From assembly GCF_022606295.1 (NCBI RefSeq), contig NZ_JAHHZS010000002.1:1-64000 (forward strand): a stretch of 64,000 bases of DNA. The letters run 5' to 3'. The position numbers were made by a program, and so were the translations under genes. The notes beneath the pieces were generated by a model. That model saw only the letters and a list, made by a program, of their open reading frames with translations, searched no databases and was not told the origin of the DNA. How positions within the stretch are numbered: the stretch's first letter is position 1; each line of letters starts with the position of its first letter. This DNA comes from Arthrobacter bambusae (lineage in GTDB: Bacteria > Actinomycetota > Actinomycetes > Actinomycetales > Micrococcaceae). Positions 34,161 through 42,254 of this stretch are shown in pieces.

Positions 34161-34364
34161 TGCCGCAGGAGCGTGGAAATCCCGCCGAAACCTCAGGGCT
34201 TTAGGCTGGTCACAATTCGTTCGGGAGGGGTAGTGAAAGGTCGAACTGGATATGTCTGACGTTTGGCGTTATAACCGTAGTAGCTGCCCCGACGTCCTCG
34301 GCTTATCTGAGCCTCGAGTGATCTGATGTCCGCTTCTGCAGCACAGAACTTTTAAGGAGAACCG
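34161..34364 (+). promoter_or_regulatory. urease operon upstream region
   Basis: 204 bp without a gene. A -10-like TATAAC lies in GCGTTATAACC near 34270, but no clear -35 pairs with it. GGCT-tatctg-AGCC is a small hairpin near 34300. AAGGAGA (34354-34360) is the ureA Shine-Dalgarno. Confidence 0.35.
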
Positions 34365-34667
34365 ATGCATCTTTTGCCCCGTGAGCAGGAAAAGCTCATG
34401 ATCGTGGTCGCGGCAGACCTCGCCCGCCGTCGGCAATCCCGCGGCCTGAAGCTCAACTTCCCCGAAGCCGTGGCGATCATCAGCTACGAACTGATCGAGG
34501 GCGCCCGGGACGGCAAGACCGTTGCCGAACTGATGAGTTACGGAACCACCCTGCTTCGCCGTGAGGATGTCATGGAGGGAGTGCCCGAGATGATCCATGA
34601 TGTCCAGATCGAGGCGACTTTCCCTGATGGCACCAAGCTCGTCACCGTCCACGATCCGATCCGCTAG
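34365..34667 (+). CDS. ureA: urease gamma subunit
   Basis: A 100-residue structural subunit of the nickel enzyme that hydrolyses urea to ammonia and carbamate. It begins [23 protein letters not shown] and contains [27 protein letters not shown], standard for UreA. AAGGAGA precedes the ATG. First gene of ureABCEFGD-nickel permease. Confidence 0.97.
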   Translation: MHLLPREQEKLMIVVAADLARRRQSRGLKLNFPEAVAIISYELIEGARDGKTVAELMSYGTTLLRREDVMEGVPEMIHDVQIEATFPDGTKLVTVHDPIR

Positions 34668-34676
34668 GAGGCCAAC

Positions 34677-35081
34677 ATGATTCCCGGTGAATACCGTCTC
34701 CAATCGGAGCCCATCGCTTGCAACAGCGGACGCGAGGCAATCGCCGTCGAAGTAGTCAACCGTGGCGACCGCCCCGTCCAGGTGGGTTCGCATTACCACT
34801 TTGCCGAATCGAACCCCGCGCTCGATTTCGACCGCGAAGCCGCCTATGGCCGCCGGCTGGACATCCCCGCGGGAACGGCCGCGCGCTTCGAACCAGGCGA
34901 TTCCAAGACCGTCAGGCTCGTGGCCCTTGCGGGCAGCCGCGAAGTCTACGGACTGCGGAACGCCGTCAATGGTCCCCTTGACGCGGACGCCGGAAAGAAC
35001 GACGGCGGCGCTGCCGCTTCCACCGGGGGGTCTGCCGCCACCGAAGGGCCCGGGGCCAGCAAGGAAGGGACAGCCCAATGA
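34677..35081 (+). CDS. ureB: urease beta subunit
   Basis: A 134-residue UreB. The family core [42 protein letters not shown] runs to [23 protein letters not shown] (about residue 101). A 33-residue low-complexity tail rich in Gly, Ala and Ser follows; many UreB proteins stop near 100-105. The stop overlaps the ureC ATG (ATGA). Confidence 0.96.
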   Translation: MIPGEYRLQSEPIACNSGREAIAVEVVNRGDRPVQVGSHYHFAESNPALDFDREAAYGRRLDIPAGTAARFEPGDSKTVRLVALAGSREVYGLRNAVNGPLDADAGKNDGGAAASTGGSAATEGPGASKEGTAQ

Positions 35082-36823
35082 GCTTCGAAATTTCGCGCAA
35101 GCAGTACGCAGACCTCTACGGCCCGACGACGGGCGATTCCATCCGCTTGGCGGACACCGAGCTTTTCCTTGAGATCGAGAAGGACTACACGGTCTACGGC
35201 GAAGAGGTCATGTTCGGCGGAGGCAAGGTGGTCCGCGACGGCATGGGGCAGAACGGCCAAGTGACCCGGGATGAGGACGTCCCGGACACCGTCATTTCGA
35301 ACGTGATGGTCCTCGACTACACGGGAATCTACAAGGCCGACGTGGCGCTCAAAGACGGCCACATCTTCAAGATCGGCAAGGCAGGCAACCCCCAAATCGC
35401 CGACGGCGTGGACATCGTGATCGGGGCCAGCACCGAAATGATCGCCGGAGAGGGCAAGATCCTCACCGCAGGCGGCGTCGACACCCACATCCACTACATT
35501 TCCCCGGACCAGGTCCCCACGGCCCTGTGCAGCGGCATCACCACCATGGTGGGCGGTGGCACGGGGCCCGCAGAAGGCACCAAGGCGACCACCATCACGC
35601 CTGGCAAATGGCACATTTCACGGATGCTGCAAGCCGCGGAAGGGCTGCCGATCAATATCGGCCTGTTCGGCAAGGGCCACGCGTCCGCCATCGAGCCGCT
35701 CGCCGAACAGATCCGCGCAGGAGCAGTGGGCCTCAAAGTCCATGAGGACTGGGGCGCCACGACGTCGTCGATCGACATGTCCCTGCGCGTAGCCGACGAA
35801 TACGACGTCCAGGTAGCCATCCACACCGACACCCTTAACGAGTGCGGATTCGTGGAGGACACCATCAAGGCCATCGACGGCCGCGTAATCCACACTTTCC
35901 ACACGGAAGGCGCGGGCGGCGGGCACGCCCCGGACATCATCAAGATCGCCGGACTGACCAACGTGCTCCCGGCGTCCACCAACCCCACGCTCCCGTACAC
36001 GCGCAACACCATCGAAGAGCACTTGGACATGCTCATGGTGTGCCACCACCTCAACCCGGACATCCCGGAAGACGTGGCGTTCGCCGATTCCCGCATCCGG
36101 GCCGAAACCATCGCCGCCGAAGACGTGCTCCAAGACTTGGGCATCTTCTCCATGACGTCCTCGGATTCCCAGGCCATGGGCCGCGTGGGCGAAGTCGTCA
36201 TCCGCACGTGGCAAGTGGCCGACGCCATGAAGCGGCAGCGGGGTGTGCTCAAGGATCCGTCAGGTGCAAGCCACGGCGCTGCAAACGGCCTTGGCGGGGA
36301 AAGCGACAACTTCAGGATCAAGCGCTACATCTCCAAATACACCATCAACCCCGCCATCGCGCAGGGCATGGCGGACTCCATCGGCTCCGTGGAAGTGGGC
36401 AAGTTCGCCGACCTCGTCCTCTGGAATCCAGCCTTCTTCGGAGTGAAGCCGGAACTGGTCCTCAAGGGCGGCCAGATTGCCTACGCCCTCATGGGCGATT
36501 CCAACGGCTCCATCCCCACCCCGCAGCCGCGCACCATGCGCCCGATGTTCGCCACTCACGGCAAGGCCTTGCAGCAGTCCTCCATCACTTTCCTGTCGAA
36601 GGCCGCCATCGATGCCGGTGTACCGGAAGAGCTTGGCCTTGAACGCGTCATCCGCCCGGTGTCCGGCATCCGGAACTTGCGCAAAGCGGACCTGAAGTTC
36701 AACGGCGAGACGCCCGATATCGCCGTCGACCCCGAAACCTACAAAGTGACGGTCGACGGCGAAGACGTCACCTGTGAGCCTTCCGACGTGCTGCCCATGG
36801 CCCAGCGCTACTTCCTTTTCTAG
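35078..36823 (+). CDS. ureC: urease alpha (catalytic) subunit
   Basis: A 581-residue dinickel amidohydrolase. Nickel ligands are [12 protein letters not shown] (His-x-His), the carbamylated Lys in [11 protein letters not shown], the His of [10 protein letters not shown] and [15 protein letters not shown], and a distal Asp. The mobile flap MVCHHLNPD carries the catalytic His. All are intact, so an active enzyme is expected once UreDEFG insert nickel. Coupled to ureB by ATGA. Confidence 0.98.
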   Translation: MSFEISRKQYADLYGPTTGDSIRLADTELFLEIEKDYTVYGEEVMFGGGKVVRDGMGQNGQVTRDEDVPDTVISNVMVLDYTGIYKADVALKDGHIFKIGKAGNPQIADGVDIVIGASTEMIAGEGKILTAGGVDTHIHYISPDQVPTALCSGITTMVGGGTGPAEGTKATTITPGKWHISRMLQAAEGLPINIGLFGKGHASAIEPLAEQIRAGAVGLKVHEDWGATTSSIDMSLRVADEYDVQVAIHTDTLNECGFVEDTIKAIDGRVIHTFHTEGAGGGHAPDIIKIAGLTNVLPASTNPTLPYTRNTIEEHLDMLMVCHHLNPDIPEDVAFADSRIRAETIAAEDVLQDLGIFSMTSSDSQAMGRVGEVVIRTWQVADAMKRQRGVLKDPSGASHGAANGLGGESDNFRIKRYISKYTINPAIAQGMADSIGSVEVGKFADLVLWNPAFFGVKPELVLKGGQIAYALMGDSNGSIPTPQPRTMRPMFATHGKALQQSSITFLSKAAIDAGVPEELGLERVIRPVSGIRNLRKADLKFNGETPDIAVDPETYKVTVDGEDVTCEPSDVLPMAQRYFLF

Positions 36824-36842
36824 ATCGCCCGAGGAGAAACAC

Positions 36843-37322
36843 ATGATCATCGAAAAGATCCTCGGCAACCTGCACGAACTGCCCGACCCCGAACAGTACG
36901 CCGGCCACCACAAGGAGAAGGTCGTCCTACCCAGCGCCCAACTGGTCAAACGCATCCAGCGCGTCACCACGGACCACGGGAAAGAGCTCGGCATCCGCCT
37001 CCCGGCCGGATCCGGCGACCTGCGCGACGGCGACATCCTCGTCGTCGAGGACGCGAACCTGATCGTGGTGTCCGTGCTGCCGAGCGACGTCCTGGTCATC
37101 GCCGCCCGCAGCATCTACGAAATGGGCGTAGTGGCGCACTCCCTCGGCAACCGGCACCTCCAGGCCCAGTTCTTCGACGGGTCTTCCGAGTACGGGGCCG
37201 AAGTCATGGTGTGCCAGTACGACCACACGGTCGAGGACTACCTCAAGCACGTCGGTGTGCCTTACGACCGCCAGGAACGCGTCATGCCGGTGCCTTTCCG
37301 CCATGCTGAACACACGCACTAG
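36843..37322 (+). CDS. ureE: urease accessory protein UreE (nickel chaperone)
   Basis: A 159-residue metallochaperone that brings nickel to the UreG-UreF-UreD complex. N-terminal peptide-binding domain (about 1-75) and C-terminal metal domain with LGNRHLQAQF and VCQYDHTVEDYL. The tail is short, RHAEHTH, not the long polyhistidine tail of some UreE. ATG 36843 follows GAGGAGA. Confidence 0.95.
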   Translation: MIIEKILGNLHELPDPEQYAGHHKEKVVLPSAQLVKRIQRVTTDHGKELGIRLPAGSGDLRDGDILVVEDANLIVVSVLPSDVLVIAARSIYEMGVVAHSLGNRHLQAQFFDGSSEYGAEVMVCQYDHTVEDYLKHVGVPYDRQERVMPVPFRHAEHTH

Positions 37323-37378
37323 TCTCCTGGGCCGATGGTCGGGTTGGCTGCTTTGTCGTCTCGCCTTGAGGGGGTGGC

Positions 37379-38047
37379 ATGGCTTCTTATCAGCTTGCGT
37401 TGCAGCAGCTCACTGACTCCGCGTTGCCTACTGGGGCGTTTGCGCATTCTCTTGGATTCGAGACGTACATTGACCGCGGGTTGGTTCACGATGAAGCCTC
37501 GTTCGGCACCTGGCTGGCTGCGTTTGTGGGGCAGCAGTTGACTTATTCCGATGGTTTGGGCTTTCGGTTCCTTTATGAAGGGGTGAGTGTGGGGGAGTTG
37601 GATGCTCATTTGAGCGCCCAGCTCTTGCCTCGGCAGTTGCGGGAGGCCAGTACCAAAATGGGCGGGCGGCTGATCGAGATCGGAACCGAAGTCTTTCGGT
37701 CGGCCGAGCTGGAGGCGTACCGGACTCTGGTGACCACGGGCCGGGCCGCCGGCCATCAGCCGCTGGCGTTCGCCGTCGTCGCGCGCTCGCTGGGCGTGCC
37801 CTTCGAAGAAGCGCTGGCCGGGTACCTTTTCGCGGCGGTCACCTCCCTGACCCAGAACGCCGTGCGCGCCATCCCGCTCGGCCAGAACTCCGGGCAGCGG
37901 CTGCTGCGCGAAGCGCACGACGACGTCGCTGCCGCCGTCGAACATGTCCGGCACCTCGGCTGGGACGACTTCGGAGCCGTCAGCCCCGGCCTGGAAATTT
38001 CGCAGATGCGGCACGAATGGCAACGTGCACGCATGTTCATGAGCTAG
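37379..38047 (+). CDS. ureF: urease accessory protein UreF
   Basis: A 222-residue all-helical factor that couples UreG GTP hydrolysis to nickel insertion. The opening [23 protein letters not shown] is the family signature, as are [22 protein letters not shown] sequence and the C-terminal [17 protein letters not shown]. The first half uses many T- and G-ending codons (GCT TCT TAT, TTG GAT), while the second half uses C-ending codons like its neighbours. It is preceded by a 56-bp gap and a GAGGGGGT ribosome site. Confidence 0.95.
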   Translation: MASYQLALQQLTDSALPTGAFAHSLGFETYIDRGLVHDEASFGTWLAAFVGQQLTYSDGLGFRFLYEGVSVGELDAHLSAQLLPRQLREASTKMGGRLIEIGTEVFRSAELEAYRTLVTTGRAAGHQPLAFAVVARSLGVPFEEALAGYLFAAVTSLTQNAVRAIPLGQNSGQRLLREAHDDVAAAVEHVRHLGWDDFGAVSPGLEISQMRHEWQRARMFMS

Positions 38048-38063
38048 AACCAAAGGAGGACAC

Positions 38064-38681
38064 ATGTCTGAACCCATCAAGATCGGCATCGGCGGCCCGG
38101 TAGGTGCCGGCAAAACGCAGCTCGTGGAGCGCCTGACCCGCCACATGAGCCGGGAAATCTCCATGGCCGCCATCACCAACGACATCTACACGATCGAAGA
38201 CGCCAAAATCCTCGCGGCCAACGGCATCCTGCCCGAGGACCGCATCATTGGCGTCGAAACCGGCGGCTGCCCGCACACCGCCATCCGCGAAGACACCTCC
38301 ATGAACACGGCCGCCATCGAGGAACTCAAGAAACGCCACCCGGACCTGCAGGTCATCTTCGTCGAATCCGGCGGCGACAACCTCTCCGCAACGTTCAGCC
38401 CCGAACTCGTGGACTTCTCGATCTACATCATCGACGTCGCACAGGGCGAAAAAATCCCCCGCAAAGCCGGCCAAGGCATGATCAAGTCGGACCTCTTCAT
38501 CATCAACAAGACCGACCTCGCCCCGTTCGTCGGCGCAGACCTGTCAGTGATGGAGCGGGACTCCAAGGAATTCCGCGGCGACAAGCCGTTCTGCTTCACC
38601 AACCTGAAGACCGACGAAGGGCTCGACAAGGTCATCGCATGGATGCGGCACGATGTCCTGATGCTCGATCTGGCCCAATGA
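38064..38681 (+). CDS. ureG: urease accessory GTPase UreG
   Basis: A 205-residue SIMIBI GTPase that powers nickel delivery. P-loop [15 protein letters not shown], nickel-binding [19 protein letters not shown] (the Cys-Pro-His motif), [18 protein letters not shown] and NKTDLAP are intact. AAAGGAGG precedes the ATG. Its stop overlaps the ureD start by 4 bp (ATGA). Confidence 0.98.
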   Translation: MSEPIKIGIGGPVGAGKTQLVERLTRHMSREISMAAITNDIYTIEDAKILAANGILPEDRIIGVETGGCPHTAIREDTSMNTAAIEELKKRHPDLQVIFVESGGDNLSATFSPELVDFSIYIIDVAQGEKIPRKAGQGMIKSDLFIINKTDLAPFVGADLSVMERDSKEFRGDKPFCFTNLKTDEGLDKVIAWMRHDVLMLDLAQ

Positions 38682-39658
38682 GCACGACGGCTACGGCGGC
38701 TGAGCTCTCACCGGCGGATGGGTCACCTCCGGCGGCTCCGCCGGATTTGGGGCCGTGCCCGCTTCGCGGTGCCCGCCACGCCGCGGCCCCCAAATCCGGC
38801 TTCGCCGCCTCTTCGAGCAACTCGCCGCGGGGCGAGCTCAGCCTGCGGGTCGCCTTGCGTGCTGGTCGATCCGTGGCCGTGCAGCAGTTTCATCAGGGTG
38901 CCTTGCGGGTGTTGAGGCCGCATTACTTGGATGGGTCGGGACAGGTTTGTTATGTCATGGTCAATCCGGGCGGGGCGTATTTGGGGGCGGATCTCTATGT
39001 TGTGGATGTCGAGGTCGAGGATGGGGCCTCTCTGCTCTTGACGACGCAGTCGGCCACGAAGATCTATCGGACGCCGGAATCGTTTGCCGAGCAGCGGATG
39101 ACAATCCGGCTGGGGGAGGGGGCGGAGCTGGAGTTGGCTCCGGACCAGCTCATCGCCTACCGGGAGGCCAGTTATCGGCAGAATACGCGCATCACTGTGC
39201 GCCCGACGTCGAGCCTGGTCATGGCGGAAGTCATCACTCCGGGCTGGTCGCCGGACGGTGCTTCTTTCAAGTACCGGGAACTGCGCCTCCGGAACGAGAT
39301 CCAGGTGGAGGGCGACGACGGCGCGGCGCTGCTCGCGCTCGACAACCTCCTGATCCGGCCGCCCCTGGGCGATGTGACCGGGTTGGGCTTCATGGAGGGG
39401 TACAGCCACCTGGGTTCGCTCGTTGTGGTGGATCCGCGGGTTGATCAGGCGCTCGCCGATCAACTGCACCGGCTGACGGCAGGGTATGACGCGTACTCCG
39501 GCTTGTCCCTGAGTCGGAGCATCGCGGGCACAACGGGCCTGGTCCTGCGGTCCCTTTCGAACAGCACCGAGGAACTGAATCGATTGCTGGGCGCCTGTAC
39601 CGGCCTCTTGCGCGAAAGCTGGTACGGCAGGGCCCCGCTGAACCTCAGGAAGTACTGA
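38678..39658 (+). CDS. ureD: urease accessory protein UreD (UreH)
   Basis: A 326-residue scaffold that binds apo-urease and recruits UreF-UreG. Family motifs include [38 protein letters not shown] and [18 protein letters not shown]. The UreD fold begins near residue 50. The first 50 residues are a Pro/Ala/Ser-rich extension encoded by a large inverted repeat (38740-38800). ATGA overlap with ureG fixes the start. The stop overlaps the nickel permease ATG by 1 bp. Confidence 0.92.
   Translation: MSTTATAAELSPADGSPPAAPPDLGPCPLRGARHAAAPKSGFAASSSNSPRGELSLRVALRAGRSVAVQQFHQGALRVLRPHYLDGSGQVCYVMVNPGGAYLGADLYVVDVEVEDGASLLLTTQSATKIYRTPESFAEQRMTIRLGEGAELELAPDQLIAYREASYRQNTRITVRPTSSLVMAEVITPGWSPDGASFKYRELRLRNEIQVEGDDGAALLALDNLLIRPPLGDVTGLGFMEGYSHLGSLVVVDPRVDQALADQLHRLTAGYDAYSGLSLSRSIAGTTGLVLRSLSNSTEELNRLLGACTGLLRESWYGRAPLNLRKY
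38740..38800. repeat. inverted repeat inside the ureD 5' end
   Basis: GCCGGATTTGGGGCCG (38740-38755) is complementary to CGGCCCCCAAATCCGGC (38784-38800) apart from one extra C. The arms lie within the codons for the low-complexity N-terminal extension of UreD and could form a stable hairpin in mRNA at the ureG-ureD junction. Confidence 0.8.
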
Positions 39659-40713
39659 TGACGTCACTCGCGGAACTTGCCTCGATGTACCGCCGGCGTG
39701 AGCATCTCCCGATGAAATCGCGCCTCGCGTTCATGTTCGGCTCCGTCGTCCTCCTGCACCTTGGCGCCGTCGTGCTCCTGTTGGTGGGTGGCGCCGGTGG
39801 CGGGCAGCCGCTGGCGTTGGGGCTCGTGCTGACGGCCTATGTGGCCGGCATAAAGCACAGCTACGACTGGGACCACATCGCCGCGATCGACAATTCCACG
39901 CGAAAATTCGTGGCGCAACGCAAGGACCCAGTAAGCGTCGGCTTTGCCTTCAGCCTAGGCCACAGCTCCGTGGTGATCCTGGCCGGTGTAATGGTGGTCG
40001 GCGGCGCCAGCCTCGTGGGCCAGCTCATGGAGGACGGCACCACCGGACACCTCGTGCTGGGGCTGATCGGCAGCGGCGTCTCCGGGATCTTCCTCCTGGC
40101 CATGGGTATCTTCAACGGGTCTGCGTTCCTTCGTACGATGCAGTTGTACCGCGCCGCCCAGGCCGGTGGCGCGATCGCCGTCGACGACCTCGAAACCAAA
40201 GGGTTCATCGCGCGCCTCCTGGCCAAGCCGCTGTCCAAGGTCCAGCGTCCGCGGAGCATCTACGTGATCGGGTTCTTGTTCGGCCTCGGATTCGACACCG
40301 CCACCACCATCGGGCTGCTGGTGCTTACGACGGCGGCCTCGCTTGCGGGAGTGTCCGTGCTCGCCCTCCTGGCACTACCGCTGGCTTTCACCGCGGCAAT
40401 GACCCTCTGCGATTCCGTCAACGGGGTGGCCATGATGCGTATGTACAAGTCGGCTATCAACGATCCCCGGCGCAAGCTTGGATTCAATGCGATCATCACT
40501 GGCATCTCGGCCTTCTCGGCGCTCTTCATCTCGGTCATCACGCTGGGTGGTTTCCTCAACGCGGCCTTCGGGCTGCGCGATCCGGTCACCACGTGGTTGG
40601 GCGAAATAGACCTCGGCGACGCCGGGCTGGTGCTGATTGGGCTGTTCGTCGTCGTTTGGGTGGTCGCAGCCGTGCGGTTCCGGGTCCGCGCAGCGCTCCG
40701 TGGGAAGCCCTGA
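39658..40713 (+). CDS. nickel permease, NiCoT family
   Basis: A 351-residue membrane transporter (HoxN/NixA-like) with about eight helices. The metal signature in TM2 reads KHSYDWDHIAAIDN, keeping the H-x4-D-H core, while classical members read RHAxDADHIAAIDN. SFSLGHSSVV-type and LGFDTATTIGLL motifs are present. The start overlaps the ureD stop, so nickel uptake is built into the urease operon. The TGA stop (40711-40713) is also the first base of a repeat array. Confidence 0.93.
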   Translation: MTSLAELASMYRRREHLPMKSRLAFMFGSVVLLHLGAVVLLLVGGAGGGQPLALGLVLTAYVAGIKHSYDWDHIAAIDNSTRKFVAQRKDPVSVGFAFSLGHSSVVILAGVMVVGGASLVGQLMEDGTTGHLVLGLIGSGVSGIFLLAMGIFNGSAFLRTMQLYRAAQAGGAIAVDDLETKGFIARLLAKPLSKVQRPRSIYVIGFLFGLGFDTATTIGLLVLTTAASLAGVSVLALLALPLAFTAAMTLCDSVNGVAMMRMYKSAINDPRRKLGFNAIITGISAFSALFISVITLGGFLNAAFGLRDPVTTWLGEIDLGDAGLVLIGLFVVVWVVAAVRFRVRAALRGKP

Positions 40714-40800
40714 CGACGCCCGCTCACTTATAACCCGAATTCTGACGACGCCCGCTCACTTATGCCGGGAAAATCGACGACGCTCGCTCTCTTTTGGGGC
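40711..40800 (-). repeat. 32-bp-period intergenic repeat, locus B (3 units)
   Basis: TGACGACGCCCGCTCACTTA starts at 40711 and again at 40743; a diverged copy CGACGACGCTCGCTCTCTTT starts at 40775. The period is 32 bp. Read on the minus strand each begins GTGAGCGGGCGTC, the same core as loci A, C and D. The first unit supplies the stop codon of the nickel permease. The rest of the gap to 40908 shows nothing else. Confidence 0.88.
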
Positions 40801-40908
40801 AATTTTTGTCAACCCTCCTGCAGTTGTATCGCCGGGGGTCGACGGCGGGGGTCGGCACTGGGTGCGGAAGTCGCCGTCGGGCATTAAATAGTTGGCGGCG
40901 ACGGCGGG

Positions 40909-41931
40909 CTACGGCTTGGGCTGGAGCCACTCGAGAAGCCGATCGACCGGCCATGTTGTGATGATCCGATCGGCGGGTACGCCGTTGGCTCCCGCGCGCT
41001 CGGCACCATATTGCAGGAAATCGAGCTGGCCCGGGGCATGCGCGTCACTGTCAATGCTGAAAAGGCAGCCGGCATCGAGGGCAATACGAATCAATTCGTC
41101 CGGCGGGTCCTGGCGTTCAGGCCGCGAGTTGATCTCGACCGCGACTGAGTGTTCCGCGCACGACGCGAATATTTCTTCTGCGTCGAACTCCGATGGGGGC
41201 CGTGTTCCTCGTGATCCTTTGACCAAGCGGCCGGTGCAGTGACCAAGGACGTTCGTATGGGGGTTTTCGATAGCGGCGAGCATGCGTCGAGTCATCGACC
41301 GTTTGTCTGATCGGAGCTTCGAGTGGACACTGGCCACCACAACGTCGAGTTGGCTCAGCAGTTCCGCGGACTGATCCAACTCGCCGTCTTCAAGAATGTC
41401 CACTTCGATTCCGGTTAATAGCCGAAAGCTGGACGATTGCCCGTTGTTGATCCCATCCACGACCGTGAGCTGCTCCATCAAACGCTCGGGGCTGAGTCCG
41501 TTGGCGATGGTGAGATTGGGGGAATGATCGGTCAAAGCGAGATATTCCCGTCCGAGAATATTCGCAGCGGTCACCATGACCTCTATCGGCGAGCCGCCGT
41601 CGGACCAGTTGCTATGGCTGTGCAGATCACCCCGGAGCTCGGCGTTTAGCTCGTGCCCACCGTTGACCAAGGGCTCGGCGCCACGACGGCGGAGATTCTC
41701 GAGGTAGTCAGGAACAGCGCCGCTCAGGGCTTGGCTGATCACCTCGAAGGTCCGGCTGCCGATTCCCTTGGTCCGCTTGAGGCGGCCATCTTTGACCCGG
41801 GCAGCCAGTTCCTCTTGGCTCAGGCCGGCGATGACGCCCGCGGCCCGGCGGAAGGCCTGGACCTTGAAGCTGTCCGCCAGTTCCCGTTCCAGCCAGAAGG
41901 CGGTTTCGTTGAGCGCGTCGATGGCGTCCAT
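40909..41931 (-). CDS. PHP-domain phosphoesterase with PolX-like N terminus
   Basis: 340 residues. The N-terminal helical segment (MDAIDALNETAFWLERELADSFKVQAFRRAA...KGIGSRTFEVI) resembles the helix-hairpin-helix part of family X polymerases. The PHP domain follows, with metal ligands GDLHSHSNWSDG, LTDHSPN, GIEVDIL, SVHSK, GHCTG and DSDAH. The polymerase palm itself is missing. Likely a metal-dependent phosphoesterase acting on DNA ends or a small phosphate ester; substrate unknown. Flanked on both sides by 32-bp repeat arrays. Confidence 0.82.
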   Translation of the reverse strand: MDAIDALNETAFWLERELADSFKVQAFRRAAGVIAGLSQEELAARVKDGRLKRTKGIGSRTFEVISQALSGAVPDYLENLRRRGAEPLVNGGHELNAELRGDLHSHSNWSDGGSPIEVMVTAANILGREYLALTDHSPNLTIANGLSPERLMEQLTVVDGINNGQSSSFRLLTGIEVDILEDGELDQSAELLSQLDVVVASVHSKLRSDKRSMTRRMLAAIENPHTNVLGHCTGRLVKGSRGTRPPSEFDAEEIFASCAEHSVAVEINSRPERQDPPDELIRIALDAGCLFSIDSDAHAPGQLDFLQYGAERAGANGVPADRIITTWPVDRLLEWLQPKP

Positions 41932-41966
41932 GGCTCAATCATGTACCACACCGCGCCCAGACGTAG

Positions 41967-42120
41967 GTGAGCGAGGGTTTGGATTCGGGTGCCGATAGGT
42001 GAGCGAGCGTTTGAGATTTCAGACGCTCGCTCACCTATGTCGGTTCCACGACCGACGCTCGCTCACATGAGGTGAGCGGGGGTCTGGGTTTGGGGGCGTA
42101 TATGTGAGCGGGCGTCCCGG
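41967..42120. repeat. 32-bp-period intergenic repeat, locus C (6 units, mixed orientation)
   Basis: GTGAGCGAG units start at 41967 and 41999. Inverted units (ACGCTCGCTCAC) start at 42023 and 42055, and direct units at 42072 and 42104. Each pair is 32 bp apart. The facing second and third units make a 44-bp palindrome with 16-bp perfect arms (ATAGGTGAGCGAGCGT 41995-42010 and its complement ending at 42038). It lies between the divergent PHP gene and malQ. The remaining 42121-42254 shows no other feature. Confidence 0.88.
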
Positions 42121-42254
42121 GGTGGGGCGTCATGCTGCCGGAATTACTGGGACGGCCCGCACTGCCCTGCAATAATCGGAACCAGTTGCCTCGCTCGAGT
42201 TGCACGCGGGGCGGTATGAACGTTCGGACGAATCACATCGCAGACGAGGCGGAC

